Positions 1 through 7,724 of a stretch of 64,000 nucleotides of DNA are shown here, in pieces. The position numbers and the translations under genes were made by a program. How positions within the stretch are numbered: the stretch's first letter is position 1; the number at the start of each line of letters is the position of its first letter. The notes below the pieces were generated by a model. It saw only the letters and a list, made by a program, of their open reading frames with translations, made no database searches and was not told the origin of the DNA. This DNA comes from CAIMZW01 sp037135095 (GTDB lineage: Bacteria > Actinomycetota > Actinomycetes > Nanopelagicales > Nanopelagicaceae): assembly GCA_037135095.1 (NCBI GenBank), contig JBAXKZ010000001.1:1-64000 (forward strand), written 5' to 3'.

Positions 1-2050
1 CCAGCACCGTTAACGGCAACAATTTGAATGAGGTAACTAGTTCCATTAGCTAGAGGCGTGGTGCCGTTTGTGGAAAGTGTTGTAATGACTAAGGGTGAAG
101 CTGTGGTGCCCGTCTGGCGGGTCAGCCAAGTAGCACCACCATCAGTTGAATACTTGTAAGTTGTAATAGCAGAGCCGCCATTTGAAGCTGGTGCGACAAA
201 AGCCACGGAAAGTTGAGCGTTGCCGGCCGTAATAACAATTCCGGTCGGTGCCCCCGCGGAAGTAAACGGAGTTGATGGGCTAGTTGCTGTTGCCGCACCG
301 GCCATTGTGTTAAATGCTCGAATGCGAATGCTGTAACTGGTGCCATTGGTTAATGGGGTAGTTCCGTTTGTCGAAAGCGTTGTTATAACGAGAGGTGTTC
401 CGTTGGTGCCAGTTTGACGATTAAGCCAAGTAGTACCGCCATCCGTGGAGTACTGATAAGTCGTTATCGCAGAGCCGGTATTTGTCCCAGCAGTAAAGGC
501 AACAGAAAGTTGCGCATTTCCTGGTGTAATAACGATTGAAATTGGAGCTCCTGGTGCTACATCGGGCGTAGCTGATGTTGAAGTAGTCTGCAAGCCATCG
601 CCTGCGGCATTAACTGCACGAATTTGGACTGGGTAACTAGTGCCGTTTGTTAGCGCGGTGAGCCCATCAGTAGAAAGTTTTGTGATAACCAAAGGTGATG
701 CTGTAGTGCCAGTTTGGCGGGTCAGCCAAGTAGCACCACCATCAGTTGAATACTTGTAAGTCGTAATTGCGGAGCCACCATTTGAAGCTGGCGCCGTAAA
801 AGCAACTGACAATTGGGCGTTACCAGGTGTTATAACTATGGCAGTTGGCGCACCGGCAGTAGTCGCTGGTGTTGCAGCGGTCGTCGCGGTTGCAGTTCCA
901 GCTAAAGTGTTAAACGCCCGGATTTGAATGTTATAGCTGGTTCCGTTGGTTAACGGTGTGGTTCCATTGGTAGAAAGCGTTGTAATAACTATTGGCGAAA
1001 GAGTAGAACCAGTCTGGCGTGTGAGCCAGTTGGTTCCGCCATTAGTTGAGTACTGATAGGTGGTTATAGCAGAACCCGTATTTGTGCCGACGGTAAAAGC
1101 AACAGATAGTTGCGCATTTCCTGGTGTAATAACGATTGAAGTTGGAGCTCCTGGTGCTACATCGGGGGTCGCAGAAGATGAGGAAGAAGGGGCGCTATTT
1201 CCAGCGAGATTGACCGCACGAATTTGAACTGGATAGCTGGTTCCGTTTGTTAGCGCCGTTACCCCATCAGCCGATAGTTTCGTGATCACCAAAGGCGATG
1301 CAGTCGTACCAGTTTGCCGAGTCAGCCAGTTGGTGCCATCGGTTGTGTATTGGTAAGTAGTAACAGCGGAGCCGGTATTAGTACCGGCAGTAAATGCAAC
1401 TGAGAGTTGAGCATTGCCTGGAGTTATAACTCCAATTGTTGGCGCACCTGGCACAACATTTGGAACCGCTGCGGTAGTTGCAGTAGCAGCACCGGTCATT
1501 GTGTTTAACGCACGAATCTGAATGTTATAGCTGGTGCCATTGGTTAATGGAGTGGTGCCGTTGGTGGAGAGAGTTGTGATAACTAAGGGTGAAGCTGTAG
1601 TTCCGGTTTGACGGGTCAGCCAGTTGGTTCCGCCATTAGTTGAGTACTGGTAATTAGTAATAGCCGAGCCAGTATTTGTCCCAGCAGCAAAGGCAACTGA
1701 TAGTTGCGCATTTCCTGGTGTAATAACGATTGAAGTTGGAGCTGCTGGCGCGACATCAGGAGTCGCTGATGTTGAAGCGGTTGCTGCACTATTTCCAGCA
1801 GCGTTGACTGCACGAATTTGCACGGGATAAGCGGTGCCGTTTGTAAGAGGTGTGGTTCCATCGACTGACAGTGTTGTAATCACTATCGGCGAAGCGGTAC
1901 TGCCTGTTTGACGATTACGCCACGAAGTTCCACCATCGGTTGAGTATTGGTATGTCGAAATTGCAGAGCCGGTATTAGTACCGGCGGTGAATGCTGCCGA
2001 TAGTTGCGTATTCCCGGGCGTAATTACACCCAAAGTTGGAGCACCTGGAA
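1..2050 (-). repeat. Tandem Fn3-coding repeats with a ~600 bp higher-order period
   Basis: Related ~300 bp units recur about seven times; the string starting gtcagcca lies near 121, 424, 721, 1020, 1320, 1615 and 1918. Alternate units are the closest matches: about 40 bases at 121 and 721 are nearly identical, and the segment near 506 closely matches those near 1106 and 1703. This indicates duplication of a two-domain block. Because the array is coding, copy number could change without breaking the frame. Confidence 0.85.
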
Positions 2051-2507
2051 CCGCATCGGGTCTGGTCACCGTCAAGGTGTAGGTAGAACTGTTTCCGCCT
2101 TGAGAATTCACAATTGTGATTGTGTTGCTAGCTGGTAACACCGACAGTGCAATTGCGCCAGAAGGATTACCGCTGGAAACGGTGGTTCCATTCACTTTAA
2201 TAACGCCACCATTGATGGTGTCGAACGGCATCACCGTGATCGAAAGTTGCGAATTTGGTTCAGAAACCGTGTACGCATAAGTTGTGGCGCTGAAAGCTGG
2301 AGTAAGGGTTCCTGCGCTGATCGTTAGGTTGGTTAAATTTAAAGCTGCTGCGAATGCTGGCATTTCAGTGCCGGCAAGAAAACCAAAAAAAGTTAGCGCC
2401 GCAACCAGAGCGCTAATAATTCTTCGGCGATAGGATTTGGAAAATTCGCGTGAATAGACTTTGAGTTCAGATTCCAAAGTGAATTTCAGCTGATTATTTC
2501 TCTTCAT
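1..2507 (-). CDS. Secreted fibronectin type III repeat protein, 5' part (runs off left edge)
   Basis: The reading frame is open from an ATG at 2507 to base 1 (835 codons), and the 3' end lies outside the window. An in-frame TAA immediately precedes the ATG, so the start is well bounded. The N-terminus has a basic region followed by a hydrophobic core ending in PAFA, a probable signal peptide. Residues about 55-155 resemble a cadherin-like beta-sandwich domain. After that come about seven Fn3-like domains of roughly 100 residues, each with a YxYSTDGGTxW strand and an IRAVNAAGNS-type strand. Such proteins are usually cell-surface or secreted adhesins, or accessory regions of large exoenzymes. 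The function is unknown because any catalytic or anchoring domain would be in the missing C-terminus. The frame stays intact across all repeats. Confidence 0.88.
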   Translation of the reverse strand, partial: MKRNNQLKFTLESELKVYSREFSKSYRRRIISALVAALTFFGFLAGTEMPAFAAALNLTNLTISAGTLTPAFSATTYAYTVSEPNSQLSITVMPFDTINGGVIKVNGTTVSSGNPSGAIALSVLPASNTITIVNSQGGNSSTYTLTVTRPDAVPGAPTLGVITPGNTQLSAAFTAGTNTGSAISTYQYSTDGGTSWRNRQTGSTASPIVITTLSVDGTTPLTNGTAYPVQIRAVNAAGNSAATASTSATPDVAPAAPTSIVITPGNAQLSVAFAAGTNTGSAITNYQYSTNGGTNWLTRQTGTTASPLVITTLSTNGTTPLTNGTSYNIQIRALNTMTGAATATTAAVPNVVPGAPTIGVITPGNAQLSVAFTAGTNTGSAVTTYQYTTDGTNWLTRQTGTTASPLVITKLSADGVTALTNGTSYPVQIRAVNLAGNSAPSSSSSATPDVAPGAPTSIVITPGNAQLSVAFTVGTNTGSAITTYQYSTNGGTNWLTRQTGSTLSPIVITTLSTNGTTPLTNGTSYNIQIRAFNTLAGTATATTAATPATTAGAPTAIVITPGNAQLSVAFTAPASNGGSAITTYKYSTDGGATWLTRQTGTTASPLVITKLSTDGLTALTNGTSYPVQIRAVNAAGDGLQTTSTSATPDVAPGAPISIVITPGNAQLSVAFTAGTNTGSAITTYQYSTDGGTTWLNRQTGTNGTPLVITTLSTNGTTPLTNGTSYSIRIRAFNTMAGAATATSPSTPFTSAGAPTGIVITAGNAQLSVAFVAPASNGGSAITTYKYSTDGGATWLTRQTGTTASPLVITTLSTNGTTPLANGTSYLIQIVAVNGA

Positions 2508-2555
2508 GCGTTAACCGAATTGAACGATCGGTCATTGATTGTGACGTGCGATACA

Positions 2556-2589
2556 AAAGTAACCCCAACGGTGAGGTTGGGGTTACTTT
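2556..2589 (-). terminator. 14-bp perfect stem-loop, probable intrinsic terminator
   Basis: Arms at 2556-2569 and 2576-2589 are perfect inverted repeats around a 6-base loop. Read on the minus strand, the stem ends in a T-rich tract (CTTTTGTAT), as in a Rho-independent terminator. It lies downstream of the exported-peptide gene and about 50 bases upstream of the Fn3 gene, so it could insulate the two or attenuate read-through. Confidence 0.65.
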
Positions 2590-2705
2590 GAATAAGAGGC
2601 ATCGCGGACATGGGGAAATTTTGGCCGCGCTACCTCGCGCAAGAATCACAAACGTCGTGCGCGTGGCACACGAAATAAACTCTCAGTTTACGAGAGCTAA
2701 AGGGT
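2590..2705. other. Non-coding spacer between two strong hairpins
   Basis: This 116-base stretch holds no convincing gene. A short plus-strand ORF runs through it and both hairpins but resembles no protein and lacks a ribosome-binding site. On the minus strand it contains two small stem-loops (CTCTC/GAGAG and GCGC/GCGC arms) before the terminator-like hairpin, so it could be the body of a small RNA or a structured 3' UTR. Confidence 0.3.
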
Positions 2706-2744
2706 TTTGTAGGAACCACCCTGGGACGGGGTGGTTCCTACAAA
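2706..2744. terminator. 16-bp perfect stem-loop downstream of the exported-peptide gene
   Basis: Arms 2706-2721 and 2729-2744 are perfect inverted repeats with a 7-base loop. The hairpin begins 24 bases beyond the stop codon of the 57-residue peptide gene. No T-tract follows it on the minus strand, so it may act as an mRNA-stabilising or transcription-slowing structure rather than a classical terminator. Confidence 0.5.
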
Positions 2745-2768
2745 TCTAGTTCCGGCGAACCGGGTTAG

Positions 2769-2942
2769 TTAGCAGCAGAGATCAGGTCCAAAGACGTAGC
2801 TCATTGAAATGACCGGTGCGCTGATTACCTTGACCGTGCTCGTGCTCGTCGAACGGGTCTTAGTTGAAGCGTCGCTTGGGGCCGCAATGAAGAGAAAACC
2901 CAAGGATAAAGCCGCGGAAACCGCAATAATCTTCTTAACCAT
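2769..2942 (-). CDS. Small exported peptide, 57 aa, ending in Cys-Cys
   Basis: ATG at 2942, stop TAA at 2769-2771. GAGAGGAAAG lies about 9 bases upstream and a near-consensus promoter lies further upstream (2999-3027). The N-terminus is a textbook signal peptide: MVKK, a hydrophobic core, and a likely cleavage after PSDA at residue 25. The mature part would be about 32 residues: a Thr/Ser-rich stretch, then a hydrophobic C-terminus ending YVFGPDLCC. I recognise no family. It is divergent from an XRE-TPR regulator of the architecture used by peptide-binding RRNPP receptors, so a pro-peptide signal is a plausible but unproven role. Alternatives are a small envelope peptide or a bacteriocin-like peptide. 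No maturation or immunity genes are nearby. Confidence 0.75.
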   Translation of the reverse strand: MVKKIIAVSAALSLGFLFIAAPSDASTKTRSTSTSTVKVISAPVISMSYVFGPDLCC

Positions 2943-2998
2943 CTTGGTGCTTTCCTCTCAATAAGTGGCGTAAAACCAGTCCCTCAACTGATTTCCTA

Positions 2999-3027
2999 AT
3001 TAAATCCGATACCGAAGTCTCTGTCAA
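2999..3027 (-). promoter_or_regulatory. Sigma70-type promoter of the exported-peptide gene
   Basis: On the minus strand, TTGACA (3022-3027) is a perfect -35 box, followed after exactly 17 bases by TTTAAT (2999-3004). Transcription would start about 50 bases upstream of the ATG at 2942, giving a normal leader with a Shine-Dalgarno site. Confidence 0.75.
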
Positions 3028-3072
3028 GTTTGGAACAGCAGTAGTAAATCAGCGTCAAGTGCTATTGTCAAG
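3023..3072 (+). repeat. Three GTCAAG direct repeats in the divergent intergenic region
   Basis: GTCAAG occurs at 3023-3028, 3054-3059 and 3067-3072. The first overlaps the -35 box of the peptide promoter and the last lies between the regulator's -10 box and its start codon. Repeats in this position are candidate operators for the adjacent XRE protein. Confidence 0.4.
3060..3068 (+). promoter_or_regulatory. Extended -10 promoter of the XRE-TPR gene, leaderless type
   Basis: TGC plus TATTGT (3063-3068) is an extended -10 element ending 6 bases before the ATG at 3075, so the transcript would start at or next to the start codon. No Shine-Dalgarno site is present. Confidence 0.55.
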
Positions 3073-3074
3073 CC

Positions 3075-4442
3075 ATGGAAAACGAATCTTTTGGTGGTCG
3101 CCTCAAGCAGCTCCGAACCCAGATGGGGTTAACCCAACCAGAACTTGCAATTGGCATCGCCAGCGTAAGTCACATCTCCTTGATTGAGGCCGGTAAACGC
3201 CAACCATCCGATGAAATTATCGCCAAATTAGCGACTCGACTTAATGTTTCGCTCGAACTCTTGAAAGATGGACCGGACGCGACCTCCAATCAATCACGAA
3301 GAAAAGATTTTCTCTTTGCAGAAATGGCCTTTAAGAATGGCGATGCTGAATTCGCCGCAAAATTGATCCGCAAATTCTTAGCTGAATCGATCGTCATTGC
3401 AGATTCAGAATTTGAGGTGAAATCTCGTTACCTGCTAGCCCAGTCCCTTGAGATGCTCGGCGATCTTGAAAATGCAAAGTCGGAACTTCAGAAAGCTATC
3501 GCTATAGCAGATGGCGCTGGTTTACCGCTGCAAGTGATCGAGATGACAATTGATTTGAGTCGTTATGCCCGACAAGCCGGCGATTTTGTGACGGCGCTTG
3601 AACTTGTTGAGTCATCACAGAAGCGAGTTCCGCTGGAACTACAAAATTCTGCAACCTATGCTCGATTACTTTCCAGCGCAATTGCAATTCATTATTTGCG
3701 CGGAGATTACATTCGCGCCTTCGATCTTTCTAGTTCAGCGCTCGAAATTTTCGATGATCAATCCAGCCCTCAAGCAAGAGCATCAATTTTGTGGAATGCG
3801 AGCGTTTCCGCAGATGCGATGCAAGATACCGCTACAGCACTTATGCTCGCTCAACGGGCGGCAGGTCTCTTCTCCGAAGCTGATGATGCTCGCGCCGAAG
3901 GGCGACTCAGAGTTACGATCGCATGGTTATTCAATCGCCAATCGCCACCGGATGTCAGCGAAGCTCGCGCGCAATTACTTCGTGCGGCTGGATTACTAGC
4001 CGAATCGGGCACTGCGGTGGATATTGCGAATATGAATATTGAACAAGCCCGCGTTGAATGGCTCTCTGGCAATTACCAAAGCGCTTATCAGATAAGCACT
4101 TCAGCTCTGGATCGAATGGGAAGTGATGCTGATCGGTTACAAAGAGCTGAAGCTTATTTGCTCGTCGCTCGATCACAAATCAGTTTAGGTAAAGTCGTGG
4201 AATCTTCCATGAATCTTTCAGCCGCGCGAACTAGTTTGTCTTCAATGGAGCCATCGCGCCAAAATGCATTGGCTTGGCGAGAGCTCGGCGATATCTACTC
4301 TGGCTTGGGATATTTGGATGAGGCAATCGCCGCCTACCGCGAAGCGCTTCACGATGCAGGAGTTCCTGCCAGCCCGATTGCATTCTCAGAAGCGGAGCGC
4401 GCTGATGAAGAAGTTCTAATGCGCGGTTTGGAAAATAACTAA
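3075..4442 (+). CDS. XRE-family HTH regulator with TPR domain
   Basis: 455 residues. Residues about 8-63 form a Cro/C1-type helix-turn-helix (GGRLKQLRTQMGLTQPELA, then SHISLIEAGKRQPS). The rest, from about 70, is a chain of alpha-helical TPR-like repeats; the last, around 405-430, reads LGYLDEAIAAYREAL. This architecture matches PlcR/Rgg/NprR-like (RRNPP) cytosolic receptors, in which the TPR superhelix binds a re-imported peptide and controls the HTH. Many actinobacterial XRE-TPR proteins have unknown ligands. The gene is divergent from the exported-peptide gene with 132 bases between them, which suggests it regulates that promoter. The leaderless-type -10 fixes the start at 3075. The DNA target and ligand are inference. 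Confidence 0.85.
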   Translation: MENESFGGRLKQLRTQMGLTQPELAIGIASVSHISLIEAGKRQPSDEIIAKLATRLNVSLELLKDGPDATSNQSRRKDFLFAEMAFKNGDAEFAAKLIRKFLAESIVIADSEFEVKSRYLLAQSLEMLGDLENAKSELQKAIAIADGAGLPLQVIEMTIDLSRYARQAGDFVTALELVESSQKRVPLELQNSATYARLLSSAIAIHYLRGDYIRAFDLSSSALEIFDDQSSPQARASILWNASVSADAMQDTATALMLAQRAAGLFSEADDARAEGRLRVTIAWLFNRQSPPDVSEARAQLLRAAGLLAESGTAVDIANMNIEQARVEWLSGNYQSAYQISTSALDRMGSDADRLQRAEAYLLVARSQISLGKVVESSMNLSAARTSLSSMEPSRQNALAWRELGDIYSGLGYLDEAIAAYREALHDAGVPASPIAFSEAERADEEVLMRGLENN

Positions 4443-4445
4443 TTA

Positions 4446-4871
4446 TTAATTAGTTACATAACTTTGTAGTGCTTGGCGTTCGGAATCAATCTCTGATATG
4501 TGAGCTTTAACAACATCTCCTATTGAGACGATCGAAAGCAAAGCGCCGTTCTCGTCAACCACTGGAATATGTCGAATTCGACGTTCGGTCATCATGGTCA
4601 TTAACTCGGCAATAGTTGCCTCTGAGGTGCAAGTGGAAACTTCAACCGTCATTAAGTCTCGAACGTGCATATCAATAAGCTGATCGAGTTTTCCGGGCAT
4701 GGCTCGCACAACATCTCGTTCGCTGACGATGCCCTCGATGCGATTACCGTCGGAGGAGACTACTAAAGCGCCTACGTGATAGGTATTAAGCATATTCACC
4801 AGGTCATGAACGCTGGCGCTGGGAGAGATGGTCTCCACCTTTTTTCCCGATATGAGCGAGTTAATCTTCAT
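4446..4871 (-). CDS. Tandem CBS-domain protein
   Basis: 141 residues made almost entirely of a CBS pair: the first at about 8-60 (GALVVSSDGNRIEGIVSERDVVRA), the second at about 70-130 (RRIRHIPVVDENGALLSIVSIGDVVKAHI). Stand-alone CBS pairs bind adenine nucleotides or related ligands and act as small energy or redox sensors. The partner cannot be told from sequence. The start ATG has a good GGAGG site 5 bases upstream. The gene converges with the XRE-TPR gene with only 3 bases between them. The final residues (SERQALQSYVTN) are typical of the actinobacterial stand-alone group. Confidence 0.88.
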   Translation of the reverse strand: MKINSLISGKKVETISPSASVHDLVNMLNTYHVGALVVSSDGNRIEGIVSERDVVRAMPGKLDQLIDMHVRDLMTVEVSTCTSEATIAELMTMMTERRIRHIPVVDENGALLSIVSIGDVVKAHISEIDSERQALQSYVTN

Positions 4872-4951
4872 GGCGCCTCCAGTTCGTTAAGTAGTCGTCC
4901 CATTTTGAATCATGCTCTTAAAGCGACCAGGTTTCAAGCATCCAGCCTCGC

Positions 4952-4957
4952 TAGACT
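4952..4957 (+). promoter_or_regulatory. Leaderless-type -10 box (TAGACT)
   Basis: TAGACT lies exactly 6 bases upstream of the ATG at 4964 of the lipoprotein gene. No ribosome-binding site is present in the gap. Confidence 0.5.
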
Positions 4958-4963
4958 TCAACG

Positions 4964-5587
4964 ATGAAACGATGGCGGATAGCCCTTTTAATTCCGGCGT
5001 TCTTATTGTTAGCCGCCTGTTTACCTTCGGGGAACGCTCGACCAGATGACCCAAAGTTGCGCGATGGCATAAAGCTCCTGGTGACTAACTTCACCGCTTC
5101 GCACCCCCAACTAGTTAACTGGGATCCGGCGGCGGTTAAGAGCCAAATCGCCCTACCCCTCCCCCGTGGCCTGGCTACAGAGGCGGGTTGGACGATCGTG
5201 TGGCCGCAGGCAATTACCGGCCAGCTTTCCAGAGTTGTGATCCCCTGGTCGATTTTGGGCCAATACCCATCAACGTTCGCCCCGGATAGCAAGAACTACA
5301 CGGGTAATAAATTGGTTCCAGATTCCATTGCAGTTCAGATTCGAAAATTGCAGCAAGGTAGCGATGAATATTTCGCGGCGATAGTAAACCAGCGATTTTC
5401 CACGAAAGATTCGTCGTGGTTAATCTTTACTTCGATTCCATATTTGCCGGTTACGGACGATGCCTATGGCTGGGCGCACTTAGTCGCCGGAAAATGGCAG
5501 ATTGTAGATTTTGGCACCGCGACTGTGGGCTGCGGAAAAGTTCCAACCTCGGTGCAGGCCGAATTCGGGATGAGCTGCCCGTCCTAA
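4964..5587 (+). CDS. Predicted lipoprotein of unknown function
   Basis: 207 residues. The N-terminus MKRWRIALLIPAFLLLAAC is a lipoprotein signal with a clear lipobox (LLAAC, Cys19). The rest is a soluble extracytoplasmic domain without recognised motifs. The C-terminal part (DAYGWAHLVAGKWQIVDFGTATVGCG) contains two Cys near the end (one in VGCG, one three residues from the C-terminus) that could form a disulfide. It stands alone between the divergent CBS gene and the convergent permease-YHS gene. Start chosen from the TAGACT -10 box 6 bases upstream. Confidence 0.8.
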   Translation: MKRWRIALLIPAFLLLAACLPSGNARPDDPKLRDGIKLLVTNFTASHPQLVNWDPAAVKSQIALPLPRGLATEAGWTIVWPQAITGQLSRVVIPWSILGQYPSTFAPDSKNYTGNKLVPDSIAVQIRKLQQGSDEYFAAIVNQRFSTKDSSWLIFTSIPYLPVTDDAYGWAHLVAGKWQIVDFGTATVGCGKVPTSVQAEFGMSCPS

Positions 5588-5612
5588 AAATTAAACTGTC
5601 GATGCGAACTAA

Positions 5613-6845
5613 TTAAGCGTTTAGGTACTGCTCCGGTTTGGCCATGAAGGACTCTTTGCAACCTGGCATACAGAAGTAATACATCGTGCCCTTGTATTCG
5701 CCTTGGGCTGGGGCATCTGCGATACGTACCTGCATGCCACAGACATAATCTTTTGCGAACTCCATACTGACTCCAAACTTATCTCTGGTTCGATATAACC
5801 AATAAACCACTGCCAAGACGGCAATGGAAATCCCGTTGAGAATCGTTGTTGCGTTGAGACCAAAATGTTTAGTGCTCATTTCCATATTCATCCCACCGTG
5901 CGGGATCAGTGAAACGAGCTGAAAAATTCCTTCGGTTATCAATCCGCTTAGGCTCATAACAAACCAAAAGAGCAGCGAAAGGCGCATAGCCAATTTGGCG
6001 CCGTAGTACTTGCGATAAATCATCACCAGCGGAAAAGCCACTAAATCCGCGAAGATAAAGGCGATTACGCCACCAAAAGTTATTCCCCCGTGCCAAAGCG
6101 CGGCAGCCAGCGGAACGTTTCCAACGGAGCAGACAAAGCTGATGAACGCCAAGAACGGCCCAATGACCGCGTTTTCTAGAGCTGACCAAAAACCGTGCCC
6201 GGATATGAAAAGTGACTGCCAGAAATTAACCGATACCAAAGTTGCCGCTAATCCGGCAACGATAAAGCCAATAACCAGTTCGCCGCGGAGCATGGTGAAA
6301 TCGCCAATGGTGTAACCAGCAGCATCACTCCAACCGCGTCGGCTTTTCATCTTGGTGGAAATGGAATCTGAAGATTCGGAGATCTCAGAGTCGGCGTTAT
6401 TAAGTTCGCTCCGAGATTTATTTATTAGTTCTGCCGGGATAATTCGCGGCAACAAAATGGTCAACAAGGTAATCATGATCATGCCACCAACAAATTCGGC
6501 GGCCGCAAACTGCCACCCGATCAGAATCCAAAGAACTAACCCAAGTTCAATAACTAAATTGGTACTGGCAAACATAAAGACCATTGAGGCGGTGAAATCC
6601 GCACCTTTGCTAAAAAGGCTTTTACTAAGTGCGCTGGCGGCATAAGAACATGAGGAGCTAACCATCCCAAAAAAGGATGCCTTGGCGATTGTTTTGGGTT
6701 GATGGTCTCCCAAGGCGGCACGCATTTGCTTGCGGGAAACGAAGGCCTGAACAATTCCAGAGAGGGTAAAGCCGAGAATCAACGCCCAGAAGGTGTCAAA
6801 GAACATCCACCAACCTTCTTGAAGGCCCGATAGAACTTTATGCAT
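5613..6845 (-). CDS. YraQ/ArsP-like (DUF318) permease fused to a C-terminal YHS domain
   Basis: 410 residues. Residues 1-345 are an integral-membrane permease of the UPF0718/DUF318 type with about eight to nine helices, including a conserved Ser/Cys motif (FFGMVSSSCSYAASALSKSLFSKG) at about 58-82. A charged cytosolic loop lies at about 140-170. Residues about 362-410 form a YHS domain (DYVCGM, then YYFCMPGCKESF) with Cys residues placed for metal or metalloid binding. Relatives include ArsP, an organoarsenical efflux permease; most of the family has no known substrate. The YHS fusion suggests handling of a metal or metalloid, delivered to the transporter by the soluble domain. It follows the next upstream gene after 10 bases, probably in the same operon. 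Confidence 0.82.
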   Translation of the reverse strand: MHKVLSGLQEGWWMFFDTFWALILGFTLSGIVQAFVSRKQMRAALGDHQPKTIAKASFFGMVSSSCSYAASALSKSLFSKGADFTASMVFMFASTNLVIELGLVLWILIGWQFAAAEFVGGMIMITLLTILLPRIIPAELINKSRSELNNADSEISESSDSISTKMKSRRGWSDAAGYTIGDFTMLRGELVIGFIVAGLAATLVSVNFWQSLFISGHGFWSALENAVIGPFLAFISFVCSVGNVPLAAALWHGGITFGGVIAFIFADLVAFPLVMIYRKYYGAKLAMRLSLLFWFVMSLSGLITEGIFQLVSLIPHGGMNMEMSTKHFGLNATTILNGISIAVLAVVYWLYRTRDKFGVSMEFAKDYVCGMQVRIADAPAQGEYKGTMYYFCMPGCKESFMAKPEQYLNA

Positions 6846-6855
6846 TAACTATCCC

Positions 6856-7695
6856 TTATTCGGTGACAACGGCTTTCGACTTAGTAAATCTATAGCCAGC
6901 GTAGAGAAGAACCGCCAATAAAAGGTAAATAATTCCCAGAATCGATGTGAAACCCGTAACTTCGCGATAGGCAATAGGAAATAGGGCTGCGGCCAACTCA
7001 CTGTTTTGATTTGCAGTTACGAAGTGAATAGCAACTTTTGGCGCGAACTCCCAAAGTGCCAAGATTGGAATTCCTTGGGTCATTAGCAGGATTGCAAGGG
7101 TTTTCAAGGCTAGTTTGCGGCGGCGCCAAAACAAGAGCACCAGAAAAAATACGACTCCAGCCCAAGCGAGCAGAAAGCTGGAAATAATGGAATTTACCGC
7201 GTGAAAAGTCTTTGCTGATGTTGTCAGATCAACCATCTGGCTCTTCTTGATGGTGGCTAAATCCTTTGCTGAAATAACAGTGCTACCGGCACTGGTATTT
7301 ACTTTCTTTGCAATCAGCGAAATAAGTTTTGAGATGTCAATTGTGGCGCTCTTCTGACCGCCAGCAAGAGCCACGCCTATCGGAGCAACGGCTTGCGCTA
7401 GCGCACCTGAAAGTTCTGGGTCCGCAAGTAACGAACTTATAGCTTCGGTAATCTGTTTGCGATTCTTCGCAATCGTCGCGGCCTGTTTTGGATCTGAACT
7501 CTTGATCACTTGATCAATGACTAGCGGAACGATGGTGTCCCGCTGAACTCCAACTTGGCTAACGATGGCACTTGAAGTAGCGCCAAGTTGAGCTACGTGA
7601 TTGGCCACAAAATGTGCTCCAGATGCCACTGACGCCACGATCAAGAACACGTAGAGAAACGTGTAGATCGTGGCGTTCAGTAATTTGCTTCTCAT
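6856..7695 (-). CDS. Integral membrane protein of unknown function
   Basis: 279 residues from the ATG at 7695; a TTG three codons upstream (7704) is also possible. Topology: one N-terminal helix (about 8-28), a long extracytoplasmic region (about 30-165) rich in Ala/Ser/Lys, then three more helices at about 170-190, 200-220 and 245-268. No catalytic motif was recognised. It lies 29 bases downstream of the cytochrome-like operon and 10 bases upstream of the permease-YHS gene, so it is likely cotranscribed with one or both. Confidence 0.7.
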   Translation of the reverse strand: MRSKLLNATIYTFLYVFLIVASVASGAHFVANHVAQLGATSSAIVSQVGVQRDTIVPLVIDQVIKSSDPKQAATIAKNRKQITEAISSLLADPELSGALAQAVAPIGVALAGGQKSATIDISKLISLIAKKVNTSAGSTVISAKDLATIKKSQMVDLTTSAKTFHAVNSIISSFLLAWAGVVFFLVLLFWRRRKLALKTLAILLMTQGIPILALWEFAPKVAIHFVTANQNSELAAALFPIAYREVTGFTSILGIIYLLLAVLLYAGYRFTKSKAVVTE

Positions 7696-7724
7696 GCCTA
7701 CCAAGGGTAGGCGTGATTATCGAG

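Noticed and set aside
1..2050. CRISPR-like array
   Set aside because: The ~300 bp repeats are coding Fn3 domains in one continuous frame, not short direct repeats with spacers.
2546..2749. 67-codon plus-strand ORF between the Fn3 gene and the peptide gene
   Set aside because: It runs through two strong hairpins, has no ribosome-binding site or -10 at suitable spacing and its translation resembles nothing; it is an artefact of non-coding DNA.
2706..3074. RiPP or lanthipeptide cluster around the small CC-ending peptide
   Set aside because: No cyclase, dehydratase, radical-SAM enzyme, protease-ABC exporter or immunity gene is nearby; the leader is a plain Sec signal.
5613..6845. Calling the permease ArsP (organoarsenical exporter)
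   Set aside because: The family is broad, no ars genes are adjacent, and substrate residues cannot be judged without alignment.
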